From assembly GCF_003014675.1 (NCBI RefSeq), contig NZ_PYAU01000001.1, forward strand, positions 2,046,001-2,110,000: DNA of 64,000 bases, given 5' to 3'. This document shows, in pieces, positions 8,268 through 15,744 of the stretch; the stretch's first letter is position 1; each line of letters opens with the position of its first letter. A program made the translations under genes and the position numbers. Origin of the DNA: Labedella gwakjiensis. Its GTDB lineage: Bacteria > Actinomycetota > Actinomycetes > Actinomycetales > Microbacteriaceae. Under the pieces are notes generated by a model. It searched no databases, had not been told where the DNA came from, and saw only the letters and a list, made by a program, of their open reading frames with translations.

Positions 8268-8273
8268 ACTCCC

Positions 8274-9518
8274 ATGAGAACAGTCCACCGGCGCGCGACC
8301 GTCGCGTCTCTCGCCATCGTCCTGCTCGCCACGGCGACGGGATGCTCCGCCACGAGAGGGGAGGACACCGCGAGCGGTTCGGGCTCCGGCGAGGCCCGCA
8401 CCTCGTGCGACGAGAACGGAGTCAGCCAGGGGATCACCGACGACACGATCAAGCTCGGGAGCTTCACGCCGCTCACCGGTCCCGTGGCGGACCCGGGTAC
8501 GAGCGGCCTCGCCGGCCTCCAGTACGCCATCGACACGGCGAACGCCGACGGTGGGATCGACGGCCGACAGATCGAGCTCGTCGTGGAGGACGACCAGTAC
8601 GACGCCTCGGTCGCGCTGCAGGCCGCCCGTCGCCTCAACGAGAGCGACGAGGTGTTCGCCTTCACCGGCGGAATCGGCACGCCGAACTTCGTCGGCGTGC
8701 TCCCGTACATCAAGCAGAACGCCATCCCCGCCGTCGGACCGTACGCCCCGTCGAATCAGGTCGGTGTCATGGAGAACCCCGACGTCTTCATGATCTGGCC
8801 GAACTTCGTCGACGAGTTCGACGTGGCGGTCTCCTGGATGATGGAGAACGAGCCGGTCGAGTCCGCCTCCCTCGTCCAGCAGGTCGGCGACGTCGGAGAT
8901 GACGCCCTCGCGGGAATCGAGAAGGCGCTCGACGGCACCGGCGTCGAGCTCAGCACCATCCAGACGGTCGAGCCCACCACCACGGACTTCTCCGCGATCG
9001 CGCAGGCCCTTCGGAACGCCGACAGCGAAATGGTCATGTTCATCGCCGGCCCGGTCGTCGTCGGTCAGGTGATCCAGGCGATGCACCAGATCGGCTACGA
9101 GCCGCGCCTGCTCGGACAGTCCGACATGACGGACGAGTCGTGGCTCTCCGAATTCGGGGACGAGGGCGAAGGGATGATCGTCGCTACCAAGGTCGCGCCC
9201 TTCGGAAGCGACGACCCGCTCGTGCAGCAGTTCGTCGACGACTGGACCGCGGACAACGGGGAGGCGCCCACGATGTGGAACGCGGCCGGCTACACCCAGG
9301 GTCTTGTCACGATCGAAGCCCTCAAGACCGCTCCGGCCCTCACACGCGACTGCTTCGAGTTCGCGCTCGAGACCATGAGCGACTTCGAGACCGGACTCAT
9401 CCCGCCCGTGACCTTCGGGCCCGATTCGCGGCAGGGGACCAACGCGGTCGGCGTCGCGAAGATCGAGGACGGCGAAGTCGTCCAGGTGGCCCCGTTCCAG
9501 CTCGTCTCCGGCGACTGA
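8274..9518 (+). CDS. Branched-chain amino acid/amide-type ABC transporter substrate-binding lipoprotein
   Basis: The 414-residue extracytoplasmic lipoprotein would capture the substrate for the importer encoded downstream. The N-terminus has a basic start, a hydrophobic stretch and lipobox ATGC, with the acylated Cys about residue 23. The mature part has the type I periplasmic-binding (LivK/Peripla_BP_6) pattern: IKLGSFTPLTGPVADPG, GLQYAIDTANADGGIDGR, and a ligand-pocket region near FTGGIGTPNFVGV. The start ATG 8274 follows AGGAGA. The same family includes urea and short-chain amide binding proteins, and divergence from three amidases makes an amide the likely ligand. This is inference; a hydrophobic amino acid is the alternative. 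Confidence 0.9.
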   Translation: MRTVHRRATVASLAIVLLATATGCSATRGEDTASGSGSGEARTSCDENGVSQGITDDTIKLGSFTPLTGPVADPGTSGLAGLQYAIDTANADGGIDGRQIELVVEDDQYDASVALQAARRLNESDEVFAFTGGIGTPNFVGVLPYIKQNAIPAVGPYAPSNQVGVMENPDVFMIWPNFVDEFDVAVSWMMENEPVESASLVQQVGDVGDDALAGIEKALDGTGVELSTIQTVEPTTTDFSAIAQALRNADSEMVMFIAGPVVVGQVIQAMHQIGYEPRLLGQSDMTDESWLSEFGDEGEGMIVATKVAPFGSDDPLVQQFVDDWTADNGEAPTMWNAAGYTQGLVTIEALKTAPALTRDCFEFALETMSDFETGLIPPVTFGPDSRQGTNAVGVAKIEDGEVVQVAPFQLVSGD

Positions 9519-9555
9519 CCCCGATAGACAACCCACCTCGAGGAAGGCGTCGACC

Positions 9556-10443
9556 ATGAACCTGAACGGTCTGGCACAGATCGTCGCGAGCTCCATCGCG
9601 ACGGGTGCCCTCTACGCTCTACTGCTCTTCGGAATGCTCATCGTGTATCGCGTGAGCAAGGCCGTGAACTTCGCGCACGGAGCCCTGGGCATGGTCGCCG
9701 CCTTCCTCTCCTACGTCCTCACCATCGACCTCGGGTGGCCGGTCTGGGCCGCGATCGCCTCGGGGCTCGCCGTCGCCGCCGTGATCTCCTTCGCGACGGA
9801 CCGGTTCGTGCTCGAGCCGATCAGCCGCAAGGCGGGGCGGGAGGGTCTCGACCTCGTCGTCACCCTCGGCATCCTGCTGTTCCTCACGGCGGGCGGAGAG
9901 GCGCTCTTCGGAACCTCGACGCGGTCGTACCTGCCGCTCGGGACGGACGTGCCCGTCGTGATCGGCGACATGTACCTCAACGCCAACCAGATCATCGCGA
10001 CCCTGGCCACGCTCGTACTACTCGGCGCGTTCGCGTGGTTCCTGAACAAGACGCCGTCGGGCCTCGCGATGCGTGCCGTCGCGAGCGACCCGTCGCTCGC
10101 GTCGAGTGTGGGCCTGAATGTCAGCACCGTCCGAGCGCTCACCTGGGGGTTCGCCGGACTCACGGCGGGGATCGTCGGCATCATCGTGGCGAGCCGCCTG
10201 TCCGTCGACGCCTATTACATGACGCCGTTCCTCATCAAGGCGGTGATCGCCGGCATCATCGGCGGACTCGACCGCTTCGTGGCGCCCCTCCTCGTGTGCT
10301 TCGCGCTCGCCGTGTTCGAGGGGCTCGCGGCGTTCTTCATCGGGACCAACTTCGCGGTCCCCTCCGTGTTCGTGCTCGTCATCCTCCTCCTGGCGTTCCT
10401 GCCGAAGAGGTTCCTATCCGAGAGAGGAGTGGTCCGCGCATGA
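9556..10443 (+). CDS. LivH-type ABC transporter permease
   Basis: The 295-residue polytopic membrane protein is the first of two permeases. Hydrophobic segments begin right at the N-terminus (IATGALYALLLFGMLIVYRV). The LivH hallmark is NFAHGALGMVAAFLSY, and the EAA-like cytoplasmic loop GLTAGIVGIIVASR comes before the last helices. It lies 37 bases after the binding-protein gene, with a good AGGAAGGC before ATG 9556. Its stop overlaps the next permease by four bases. Confidence 0.93.
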   Translation: MNLNGLAQIVASSIATGALYALLLFGMLIVYRVSKAVNFAHGALGMVAAFLSYVLTIDLGWPVWAAIASGLAVAAVISFATDRFVLEPISRKAGREGLDLVVTLGILLFLTAGGEALFGTSTRSYLPLGTDVPVVIGDMYLNANQIIATLATLVLLGAFAWFLNKTPSGLAMRAVASDPSLASSVGLNVSTVRALTWGFAGLTAGIVGIIVASRLSVDAYYMTPFLIKAVIAGIIGGLDRFVAPLLVCFALAVFEGLAAFFIGTNFAVPSVFVLVILLLAFLPKRFLSERGVVRA

Positions 10444-11531
10444 GCGCTTCGACCCTCGAGACACCCCCATCGGCCCCGGCCGCCGACACCTGGTCGCGGC
10501 TCCTCACGGACCGCGCCAAGGAGCTCGCCCAGCGATCGCAGATGCGCTCGCGGCGGCAGTGGATCACCGCAGCGGTCATCACGGGCGCCGTCTTCATCGC
10601 CGTGCCGTTCCTCGTCAACACCTACTGGCTCTATCAGGCGTCGATCCTCATCGCGTACTCGATCGCCGTGATGGGCGCACGCGTGCTCTTCGGCATGGCG
10701 GGGATCCTCTCCCTCGCCCAGGCGACCTTCATCGGGGTGGGCGCCTACACGGCCGCGATCGCGGCGAGCGTGTTCGAGCTCATCGGCGTCTACGAGCTGC
10801 TCCTCGTGATCGCCGTCTCGATCGTCGCCTCGCTCGTGGTGGGGATCCCCGCACTCCGCGTCAGCGGGCTCCGCCTCGCGCTGTTGACGCTCGCGGTGGG
10901 TGAGCTGTTCCAGTGGTGGCTCGTGCAGGGCAGGGAGGTGACGGGAGGCGCTCAGGGCATCCCGGTCGCCACGTTCTACATCCCGGGAGTCGATACGGGA
11001 GATCCGCTCTTCCTCTACGCGCTGTGTGCGGTGTTCGCCCTCATCACGACCGCGGCGCTCGGCCACCTCCCCTTCACTCAGCTCGGTCGCAACATGGCCG
11101 CCGTCCGGGAATCGCCGTTCGCGGCGCGGAGTGTCGGCGTGCCCGTGAATCGCACGAAGCTCATCGCCTTCGTGGTCGCGGGGCTCTGCGCCGGGATCTC
11201 CGGCTTCCTCGTGGCGCACACGTCCCAGTCGGTGACGCCGACGAACTACGACATGTTCTCCTCGGTCTACATCCTGGTCGGCGTCATCCTGGGTGGGACG
11301 AGCTCCACCTTCGGTGCGTGGCTGGGTGCTGCGTACGTCTCGATCGTGCCGCCGCTGTTCGCCGCCATGAACGCCGAGAGGATCTACGTGCTCCTCTCGG
11401 GCGCCCTGCTCGTCGCCCTCATCTACGTGCTGCCGGGAGGCCTCGTGCAGCTCGGCCATCTCGCGAAGCGCTGGATCCCGGCACGTTCGAGACAGGCCGG
11501 CGGAGCCGACGCGGACGGGGCGGGCTCGTGA
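10440..11531 (+). CDS. LivM-type ABC transporter permease
   Basis: The 363-residue second permease has a roughly 45-residue hydrophilic N-terminal tail and then about nine hydrophobic segments. LivM signatures are ARVLFGMAGILSLAQATFIGVGAYTAA and GRNMAAVRESPFAARSVGV, followed by GVILGGTSSTFGAWLGA. Its ATG overlaps the LivH-type stop, and its TGA overlaps the GTG of the ATPase gene, so all these products should be made in fixed proportion. Confidence 0.93.
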   Translation: MSASTLETPPSAPAADTWSRLLTDRAKELAQRSQMRSRRQWITAAVITGAVFIAVPFLVNTYWLYQASILIAYSIAVMGARVLFGMAGILSLAQATFIGVGAYTAAIAASVFELIGVYELLLVIAVSIVASLVVGIPALRVSGLRLALLTLAVGELFQWWLVQGREVTGGAQGIPVATFYIPGVDTGDPLFLYALCAVFALITTAALGHLPFTQLGRNMAAVRESPFAARSVGVPVNRTKLIAFVVAGLCAGISGFLVAHTSQSVTPTNYDMFSSVYILVGVILGGTSSTFGAWLGAAYVSIVPPLFAAMNAERIYVLLSGALLVALIYVLPGGLVQLGHLAKRWIPARSRQAGGADADGAGS

Positions 11532-12304
11532 GCGCGGTGCTCGAGGTGTCCTCCCTCGGCATGCGCTTCGGCGGCCTCGTCGCCCTGCAGGGAGTGGACG
11601 TGACGCTCGAGGGCGAGCAGGTGATCGGCCTGATCGGCCCGAACGGCGCGGGGAAGAGCACCCTCCTCAACGCCCTCTCGGGGTTCACGCCGCCGACGGA
11701 GGGGACGGTGCGCCTCGACGGCCGTGAGACGACGCGCTTCACGCCGCAGCAGTACACCTCGGCCGGACTCGTGCGCAGCTTCCAGACGGCGCAGCTTCTG
11801 GAAGACGAGACCGTCGTCAGCAATCTCCTGCTCGGTCGGCAGCGGTTCTCGCACGCTGGACCGGTGCGGCAGATCTTCGGATGGCCGCCGCACCTGAAGT
11901 CCGAGCGTGCATGGCTCGATCAGGCCTATGCGGCACTCGACCTGCTGGGGCTGCTCGAGTTCGCCGATGCCCGCGCCTCCTCCCTCTCCACAGCCACTCG
12001 CCGGCTCGTGGAGATCGGGCGGGTTCTGCTCGCCGAGCCGCGCATCGTGTTCCTCGACGAGCCGGCGGCCGGCCTCGATGCCGCGAGTCGCGAGCACCTC
12101 GCCGAGGTCCTCCGCAGCCTCCCCGGACGCGTGGGGTGCCTCATCGTGCTCGTCGAGCACGACGTGAACATCGTGCGCCGAGCGTGCGACCGCTGCATCG
12201 CCCTGTCGGCCGGCTCGGTGCTCGCCGACGGTCCCACCGACGAGGTCCTCGCCCGTCCCGACGTCCGCGTCGCCTACTTTGGAGAGTCCGATGCTGTCGC
12301 TTGA
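11528..12304 (+). CDS. LivG-type ABC transporter ATP-binding protein
   Basis: The 258-residue ATPase starts at GTG 11528, overlapping the permease stop. Walker A is GPNGAGKST, Walker B is IVFLDEPAAGLD, and the switch histidine is in VLVEHDVNIV. The usual LSGGQ signature is replaced by LSTATRRLVEIG near residue 155, so the second to fourth signature residues are altered. This is worth noting, although LivG-family proteins often have a less canonical signature. The Q-loop FQTAQLLEDETV is present. It pairs with the next ATPase to drive the two permeases. Confidence 0.92.
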   Translation: MSAVLEVSSLGMRFGGLVALQGVDVTLEGEQVIGLIGPNGAGKSTLLNALSGFTPPTEGTVRLDGRETTRFTPQQYTSAGLVRSFQTAQLLEDETVVSNLLLGRQRFSHAGPVRQIFGWPPHLKSERAWLDQAYAALDLLGLLEFADARASSLSTATRRLVEIGRVLLAEPRIVFLDEPAAGLDAASREHLAEVLRSLPGRVGCLIVLVEHDVNIVRRACDRCIALSAGSVLADGPTDEVLARPDVRVAYFGESDAVA

Positions 12305-12980
12305 ACACGTCCAGGCCTGGTACGGCCGCACCCAGGCTCTCTTCGACGTGTCGCTCGAGGTGGCGCCGGGGGAGGTGCTCGCTCTCATCGGCACCAACGG
12401 TGCGGGGAAGTCGAGCACGATCCGCGCCATCCTCGGCCTCGTCCGGTCGAAGGGCACCGTCGTGATGTACGGGACGGACGTGTCGAACTGGCCCACGCAC
12501 AAGCGCGTGCGCGAGTTCGACATCGGCGTGGTCCCGGAATCGAAGAGTCTCTTCTCGGCGATGACCGTGAGGGAGAACCTGCTCGTCGGTCAATCGCGGA
12601 CGGCGTCGCGCAACCTCGACCGGGCGATGGCGGCCTTCCCGATGCTCGAGTCGCGGCTCGCGACCGACGTCGGTGCGCTCTCGGGTGGTCAGCGACAGAT
12701 GGTGGCCCTGGCTCGCACCCTCATGCGGGACCCTCGCATCCTGCTCCTCGACGAGCCCGGCCTCGGTCTGGCCCCCGTGATCGTCGACGACATCTACGCG
12801 CGCATCCGGGACCTGCTCACACCGGACCTCGCGGTCGTCCTCGTGGAGCAGAGCGCTGCCCGGGTCGCCCGCCTCGCCGACCAGGTCAGACTCATCTCCA
12901 TCGGGCGGAGCGGGGACCAGGTCGCCGCCGCCGACGCCGACGGTCTGCGTCGCCTCGAGACGATCGCCTTCGGAGGCTGA
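12291..12980 (+). CDS. LivF-type ABC transporter ATP-binding protein
   Basis: The 229-residue ATPase begins at ATG 12291, preceded by GGAGAG at good spacing. A TTG at 12279 in the same frame is less likely. It overlaps the LivG-type gene by 14 bases. Walker A is GTNGAGKSS, the signature LSGGQRQMVALAR is canonical, and Walker B is ILLLDEPGLGL. The H-loop position reads VLVEQSAARV with Gln for the usual His, a LivF-subfamily trait. It completes a binding protein-permease-permease-ATPase-ATPase importer. Confidence 0.93.
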   Translation: MLSLEHVQAWYGRTQALFDVSLEVAPGEVLALIGTNGAGKSSTIRAILGLVRSKGTVVMYGTDVSNWPTHKRVREFDIGVVPESKSLFSAMTVRENLLVGQSRTASRNLDRAMAAFPMLESRLATDVGALSGGQRQMVALARTLMRDPRILLLDEPGLGLAPVIVDDIYARIRDLLTPDLAVVLVEQSAARVARLADQVRLISIGRSGDQVAAADADGLRRLETIAFGG

Positions 12981-13025
12981 GGGGCATCCGGTAGTGTGTC
13001 GTCGAACCGATGACCGATGTCCTAT

Positions 13026-13036
13026 TGGTGTTACCA
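13026..13036. promoter_or_regulatory. Perfect TGGT-N3-ACCA operator before the GntR regulator gene
   Basis: TGGT-GTT-ACCA is a perfect dyad 27 bases before the GTG start of the regulator at 13064. The position suggests autorepression. It matches the published FadR-subfamily consensus and the copies at 8.0, 8.2 and 14.8 kb. Confidence 0.75.
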
Positions 13037-13063
13037 TTCGGGGATCGTGGGTGAGGAGAAGGC

Positions 13064-13825
13064 GTGAGCGACGAACGCTCCGGGGCGGACGCTGAGACGG
13101 ATCCATCCGGTTCCCCCACCCCGGAATCGGCCCAGGGGCGATTCGACGACGAGATCTCGACGGCCCTGCGCGCACTCCTGCACCAGCTCGAGCCCGGAGC
13201 CCGGCTGCCCAACGAGCGGGAGCTCGCCGAAGAGCTCGGCGTCAGCCGCAACGCGCTCCGCGATCGGGTCCGGCTCCTCGAGTCGGTCGGGGTGCTCGCG
13301 AGGCGTCAGGGCTCGGGCACGTACCTCGAGAAGACCTTCAACCCGGACGGCCTCGTGTTCGCGATGGACCTACTCGTGGCGATGGGGCAACTGAAGCACA
13401 GCGACCTCCAGTCGGTGCGCGTGGGTCTCGAACGTCAGGCGGCGATCCAAGCCGCGAGCGGCGGGTCGAAGCCAGAGCTCATCGCCGAGATGCGGTCGGC
13501 CGTCGAAGCGCTCGGCGAGAAGTACGACACCCCCGAGATGGTGCGGGAGGATGTGCGCTTCCATCGTGCTCTCATCCGCGCGGCCGACAACCCCGCGCTC
13601 GCCTTCTTCGCCGACGCGCTGCGCGGCGTGCTCGAACGGGCGACCGAGATGGGCACGGTCAACTGGCGCGAGCAGCGGATCGGCAAGCACCTGCTCGTCG
13701 CCGTGCACGCCGACATCATCGACGCCGTCGAGGCCCAGGACCCTGAGGCCGCTTCCCATGCCGTCGACGAGCACTTCTCGCTGCACGAGCGGGTGGTTCG
13801 CGGCAAGTTCGGCTTCGGCGCCTGA
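13064..13825 (+). CDS. FadR-subfamily GntR transcriptional regulator (wHTH + FCD domain)
   Basis: The 253-residue regulator has an N-terminal winged helix (about residues 28-90) with recognition helix region ERELAEELGVSRNALRDRVRLLES, and a C-terminal FCD ligand-binding domain. The FCD metal-binding residues appear intact as D-x3-H in EDVRFHRAL, with further His in VAVHADIIDAV and DEHFSLH. The start is GTG 13064 after GAGGAGAAGG. It lies just after the importer genes, and the same TGGT-N3-ACCA motif occurs before its own gene, between amidases and importer, and between the two genes downstream. It is therefore the likely local repressor, released by a carboxylate such as the amidase product. 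The ligand is unknown. Confidence 0.92.
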   Translation: MSDERSGADAETDPSGSPTPESAQGRFDDEISTALRALLHQLEPGARLPNERELAEELGVSRNALRDRVRLLESVGVLARRQGSGTYLEKTFNPDGLVFAMDLLVAMGQLKHSDLQSVRVGLERQAAIQAASGGSKPELIAEMRSAVEALGEKYDTPEMVREDVRFHRALIRAADNPALAFFADALRGVLERATEMGTVNWREQRIGKHLLVAVHADIIDAVEAQDPEAASHAVDEHFSLHERVVRGKFGFGA

Positions 13826-13868
13826 GCTTCCGCCGTCCCCGACGCTTCGGACTCGCGCGGGGGAGCCG

Positions 13869-14816
13869 TCACGGCCGTGGGGTGTCCGGGGGCATCGGGC
13901 GGTGCGTCCGTCGGTGGTTCGCGAACGACGCGATCAGCAGCATCAGCGACTCGCAGAGCAGGCTGCCGAGCGCGGGGATGACGGCGAGCGGACCGGCCAC
14001 CTGGAGCGCGGACGAGGCTGCGAGCGCGTCGTTCTTGTAGCCGGCCGCGAGCACCGACGGCGCACGCAGCCCCGTCCATCGCGCGGAGACGAGCAGGCCG
14101 ATGCCGATGCTCACGGGGATCCGGGCCGCCCCCGCGAGGAGGGCGACCGCGACGAAGGTGCCCGTCGCCTCGTCGCCTGCGAGGGAGTCGCTCATGGCGC
14201 TCGCGAACACGTAGGTCGTGAGCGTCATGCAGACGGCCACCACTCCGGTGCGGACGCGCGGCGGGATCCGTCGGACCCAGCGGCCCAGGAGGATCCCGAG
14301 CGATGCCGGCACGATGAGTCCCGCGAACATGGCCACGAGGAGTCTGCCGATGTCGGTGCCGCCTCCGAAGATGACGAGCGACAGCAGCGGTGTCACGACG
14401 AGGCCGCAGACGTAGGCGAGAAGTGCGAAGGCCGCCATCGTCGAGGGGGCCGTGCGCGCGGCGCTCGCGTAGGCGGGAAGGCCGGCGGCCGTGGGAACGA
14501 TGGCCAACCAGACGAGACCGACCCAGAGTGGACTCGCTCGGGCGTCGACGGGGAGGAGGAACCACGCGGCGAGGAACGGCGCGGTCGCCGCCGTGTGGTG
14601 CACCAGCAGCAGTCGCACGGCGTCGGATCTCTTGCTGGAGTCGGTCAGCCAATCGGGTCGGAGGCCCCCGACGGCGATCACGGTCTGGGCGAAGATCGCC
14701 GGCCACAGGATGACGTTCGTGTCGAATCGCGCCGGGGAGAGGAACCCGCCGCCGAGGCCCACGGCCATCGCCGTGAGAAGCAGCGCGGTCGCCGAGAGGC
14801 TGCGCCAGAGTGCCAT
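13869..14816 (-). CDS. BASS/bile acid:Na+ symporter-like membrane transporter
   Basis: The 315-residue protein is almost wholly hydrophobic with 9-10 predicted membrane segments. The pattern of SLSATALLLTAMAVGL, LLVHHTAATAPFLAAWFLLP, IVPTAAGLPAYASAA and VLAAGYKNDALAASSAL resembles the bile acid:sodium symporter / arsenical-resistance permease superfamily, which carries organic anions. I am fairly sure of the fold and unsure of the substrate. The promoter holds a perfect TGGT-N3-ACCA operator 13 bases upstream of the start, so it belongs with the amidase locus and may move the carboxylate released from the amide. Confidence 0.7.
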   Translation of the reverse strand: MALWRSLSATALLLTAMAVGLGGGFLSPARFDTNVILWPAIFAQTVIAVGGLRPDWLTDSSKRSDAVRLLLVHHTAATAPFLAAWFLLPVDARASPLWVGLVWLAIVPTAAGLPAYASAARTAPSTMAAFALLAYVCGLVVTPLLSLVIFGGGTDIGRLLVAMFAGLIVPASLGILLGRWVRRIPPRVRTGVVAVCMTLTTYVFASAMSDSLAGDEATGTFVAVALLAGAARIPVSIGIGLLVSARWTGLRAPSVLAAGYKNDALAASSALQVAGPLAVIPALGSLLCESLMLLIASFANHRRTHRPMPPDTPRP

Positions 14817-14828
14817 TCAACCTCCAAG

Positions 14829-14839
14829 TGGTAGTACCA
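14829..14839. promoter_or_regulatory. Perfect TGGT-N3-ACCA operator between BASS-like and SDR genes
   Basis: TGGT-AGT-ACCA is a perfect dyad. It is 13 bases from the start of the minus-strand transporter gene and 131 bases from the start of the plus-strand dehydrogenase gene, so it should control the transporter and possibly both. It is the fourth copy in this locus. Confidence 0.75.
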
Positions 14840-14969
14840 ATCACTCTACGGGGTGATGCGTCGCGCCGCCAAGAGCGGAGTGTCGGGACCCCTGTGTGGC
14901 GTCGAGCACGTCGGTGAGTCGTGCTCCCTGCCGGTGGCGGTGTCCTCCCCGGATGCGCGGCAGAATCGG

Positions 14970-15731
14970 ATGATGGACGCACACGCAGAATTCGCCGGCC
15001 GGATCGCCCTCGTCACGGGAGCGGGTCGAGGCATCGGGCGCGCGATCGCCGAGGGGCTCGCCGCTCGAGGGGCGCACGTCGCGATCGTCGCGCGATCGGG
15101 CGACGACCTCGACCGGGTCGTCGCCGGGATCGTGGCGGCGGGGGGCCGCGCCACGGCCTTCGCCCGCGACCTGCTCGACGACGCCGAGCGCGACTCCCTC
15201 ATCGACGACGTCGAGGCGGAGTGCGGTCGTGTCGACGTCCTCATCAACAATGCGGCGATCGTCGACCCGCTGGGACGCAGCGTCGACGTCCCGATGGACG
15301 CCTTCGAGCGCGCCCTGCGCCTCAACGTCGTCGCGCCGGCGGCCCTCTCGTTCCGTGTGCTGCCGGGCATGGTGGCCGCGGGCTGGGGGCGCATCGTCAA
15401 CGTGTCGAGTGGCGTCGCGGTGCGCAACGAGGCCATGATCGGCGCGAACGCGTACACGACGACGAAGGCGGCGCTCGAGGCGCACACCCGCAACCTCGCC
15501 GCCGAGTACGCCGATTCGGGCGTCACGATCAACGTCTACCGGCCGGGCGTCGTCGACACCGGCATGCAGGAGTGGCTGCGCTCGCGGCCGGAGGACGAGG
15601 TGGCCACGGGTCTCCCCGCGAACTTCCGACGCCTGCACGAGGAGGGGGCGCTCATCACGCCGGAGCGCTCGGCCGCCGGCCTCCTGGCCCGCCTCTCGCT
15701 CTCCGAGACGGGCCAGGACTGGAGCGTCTGA
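14970..15731 (+). CDS. Short-chain dehydrogenase/reductase (SDR)
   Basis: The classical SDR of about 253 residues uses NAD(P)H to oxidise an alcohol or reduce a ketone. The cofactor loop is VTGAGRGIGRA near the N-terminus, NNAAIVD follows, and the catalytic set is Ser in NVSSGVAV with Tyr and Lys in YTTTKAALEAH. ATG 14970 or the adjacent 14973 gives the usual short N-terminus. The frame is open back to 14853, but that would cover the promoter. It is divergent from the BASS-like gene across the operator at 14829, so it may process the alcohol or aldehyde part of the same substrate. This link is inference. Confidence 0.88.
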   Translation: MMDAHAEFAGRIALVTGAGRGIGRAIAEGLAARGAHVAIVARSGDDLDRVVAGIVAAGGRATAFARDLLDDAERDSLIDDVEAECGRVDVLINNAAIVDPLGRSVDVPMDAFERALRLNVVAPAALSFRVLPGMVAAGWGRIVNVSSGVAVRNEAMIGANAYTTTKAALEAHTRNLAAEYADSGVTINVYRPGVVDTGMQEWLRSRPEDEVATGLPANFRRLHEEGALITPERSAAGLLARLSLSETGQDWSV

Positions 15732-15744
15732 GCCTCCTCGACGG

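Larger units (their letters stand above)
7949..8273. promoter_or_regulatory. Divergent promoter region between amidase operon and ABC importer
   Basis: This 325-base gap holds no gene. It is clearly more AT-rich than the surrounding genes (for example GTATTAAG near 8048 and TTTCATGTTTGTAAAG near 8141). It contains two GntR/FadR-like operators, at 8001-8011 and 8200-8210, and an 18-base tandem duplication at 8232-8267. A TTGACG read on the minus strand (8033-8038) may be the -35 of the amidase operon. No confident -10 was found for either direction. Confidence 0.7.

Noticed and set aside
14853-14969. Upstream extension of the SDR gene to ATG 14853
   Set aside because: It would begin in the promoter region next to the operator at 14829-14839 and adds residues with no SDR similarity. 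ATG 14970/14973 gives the normal SDR N-terminus.
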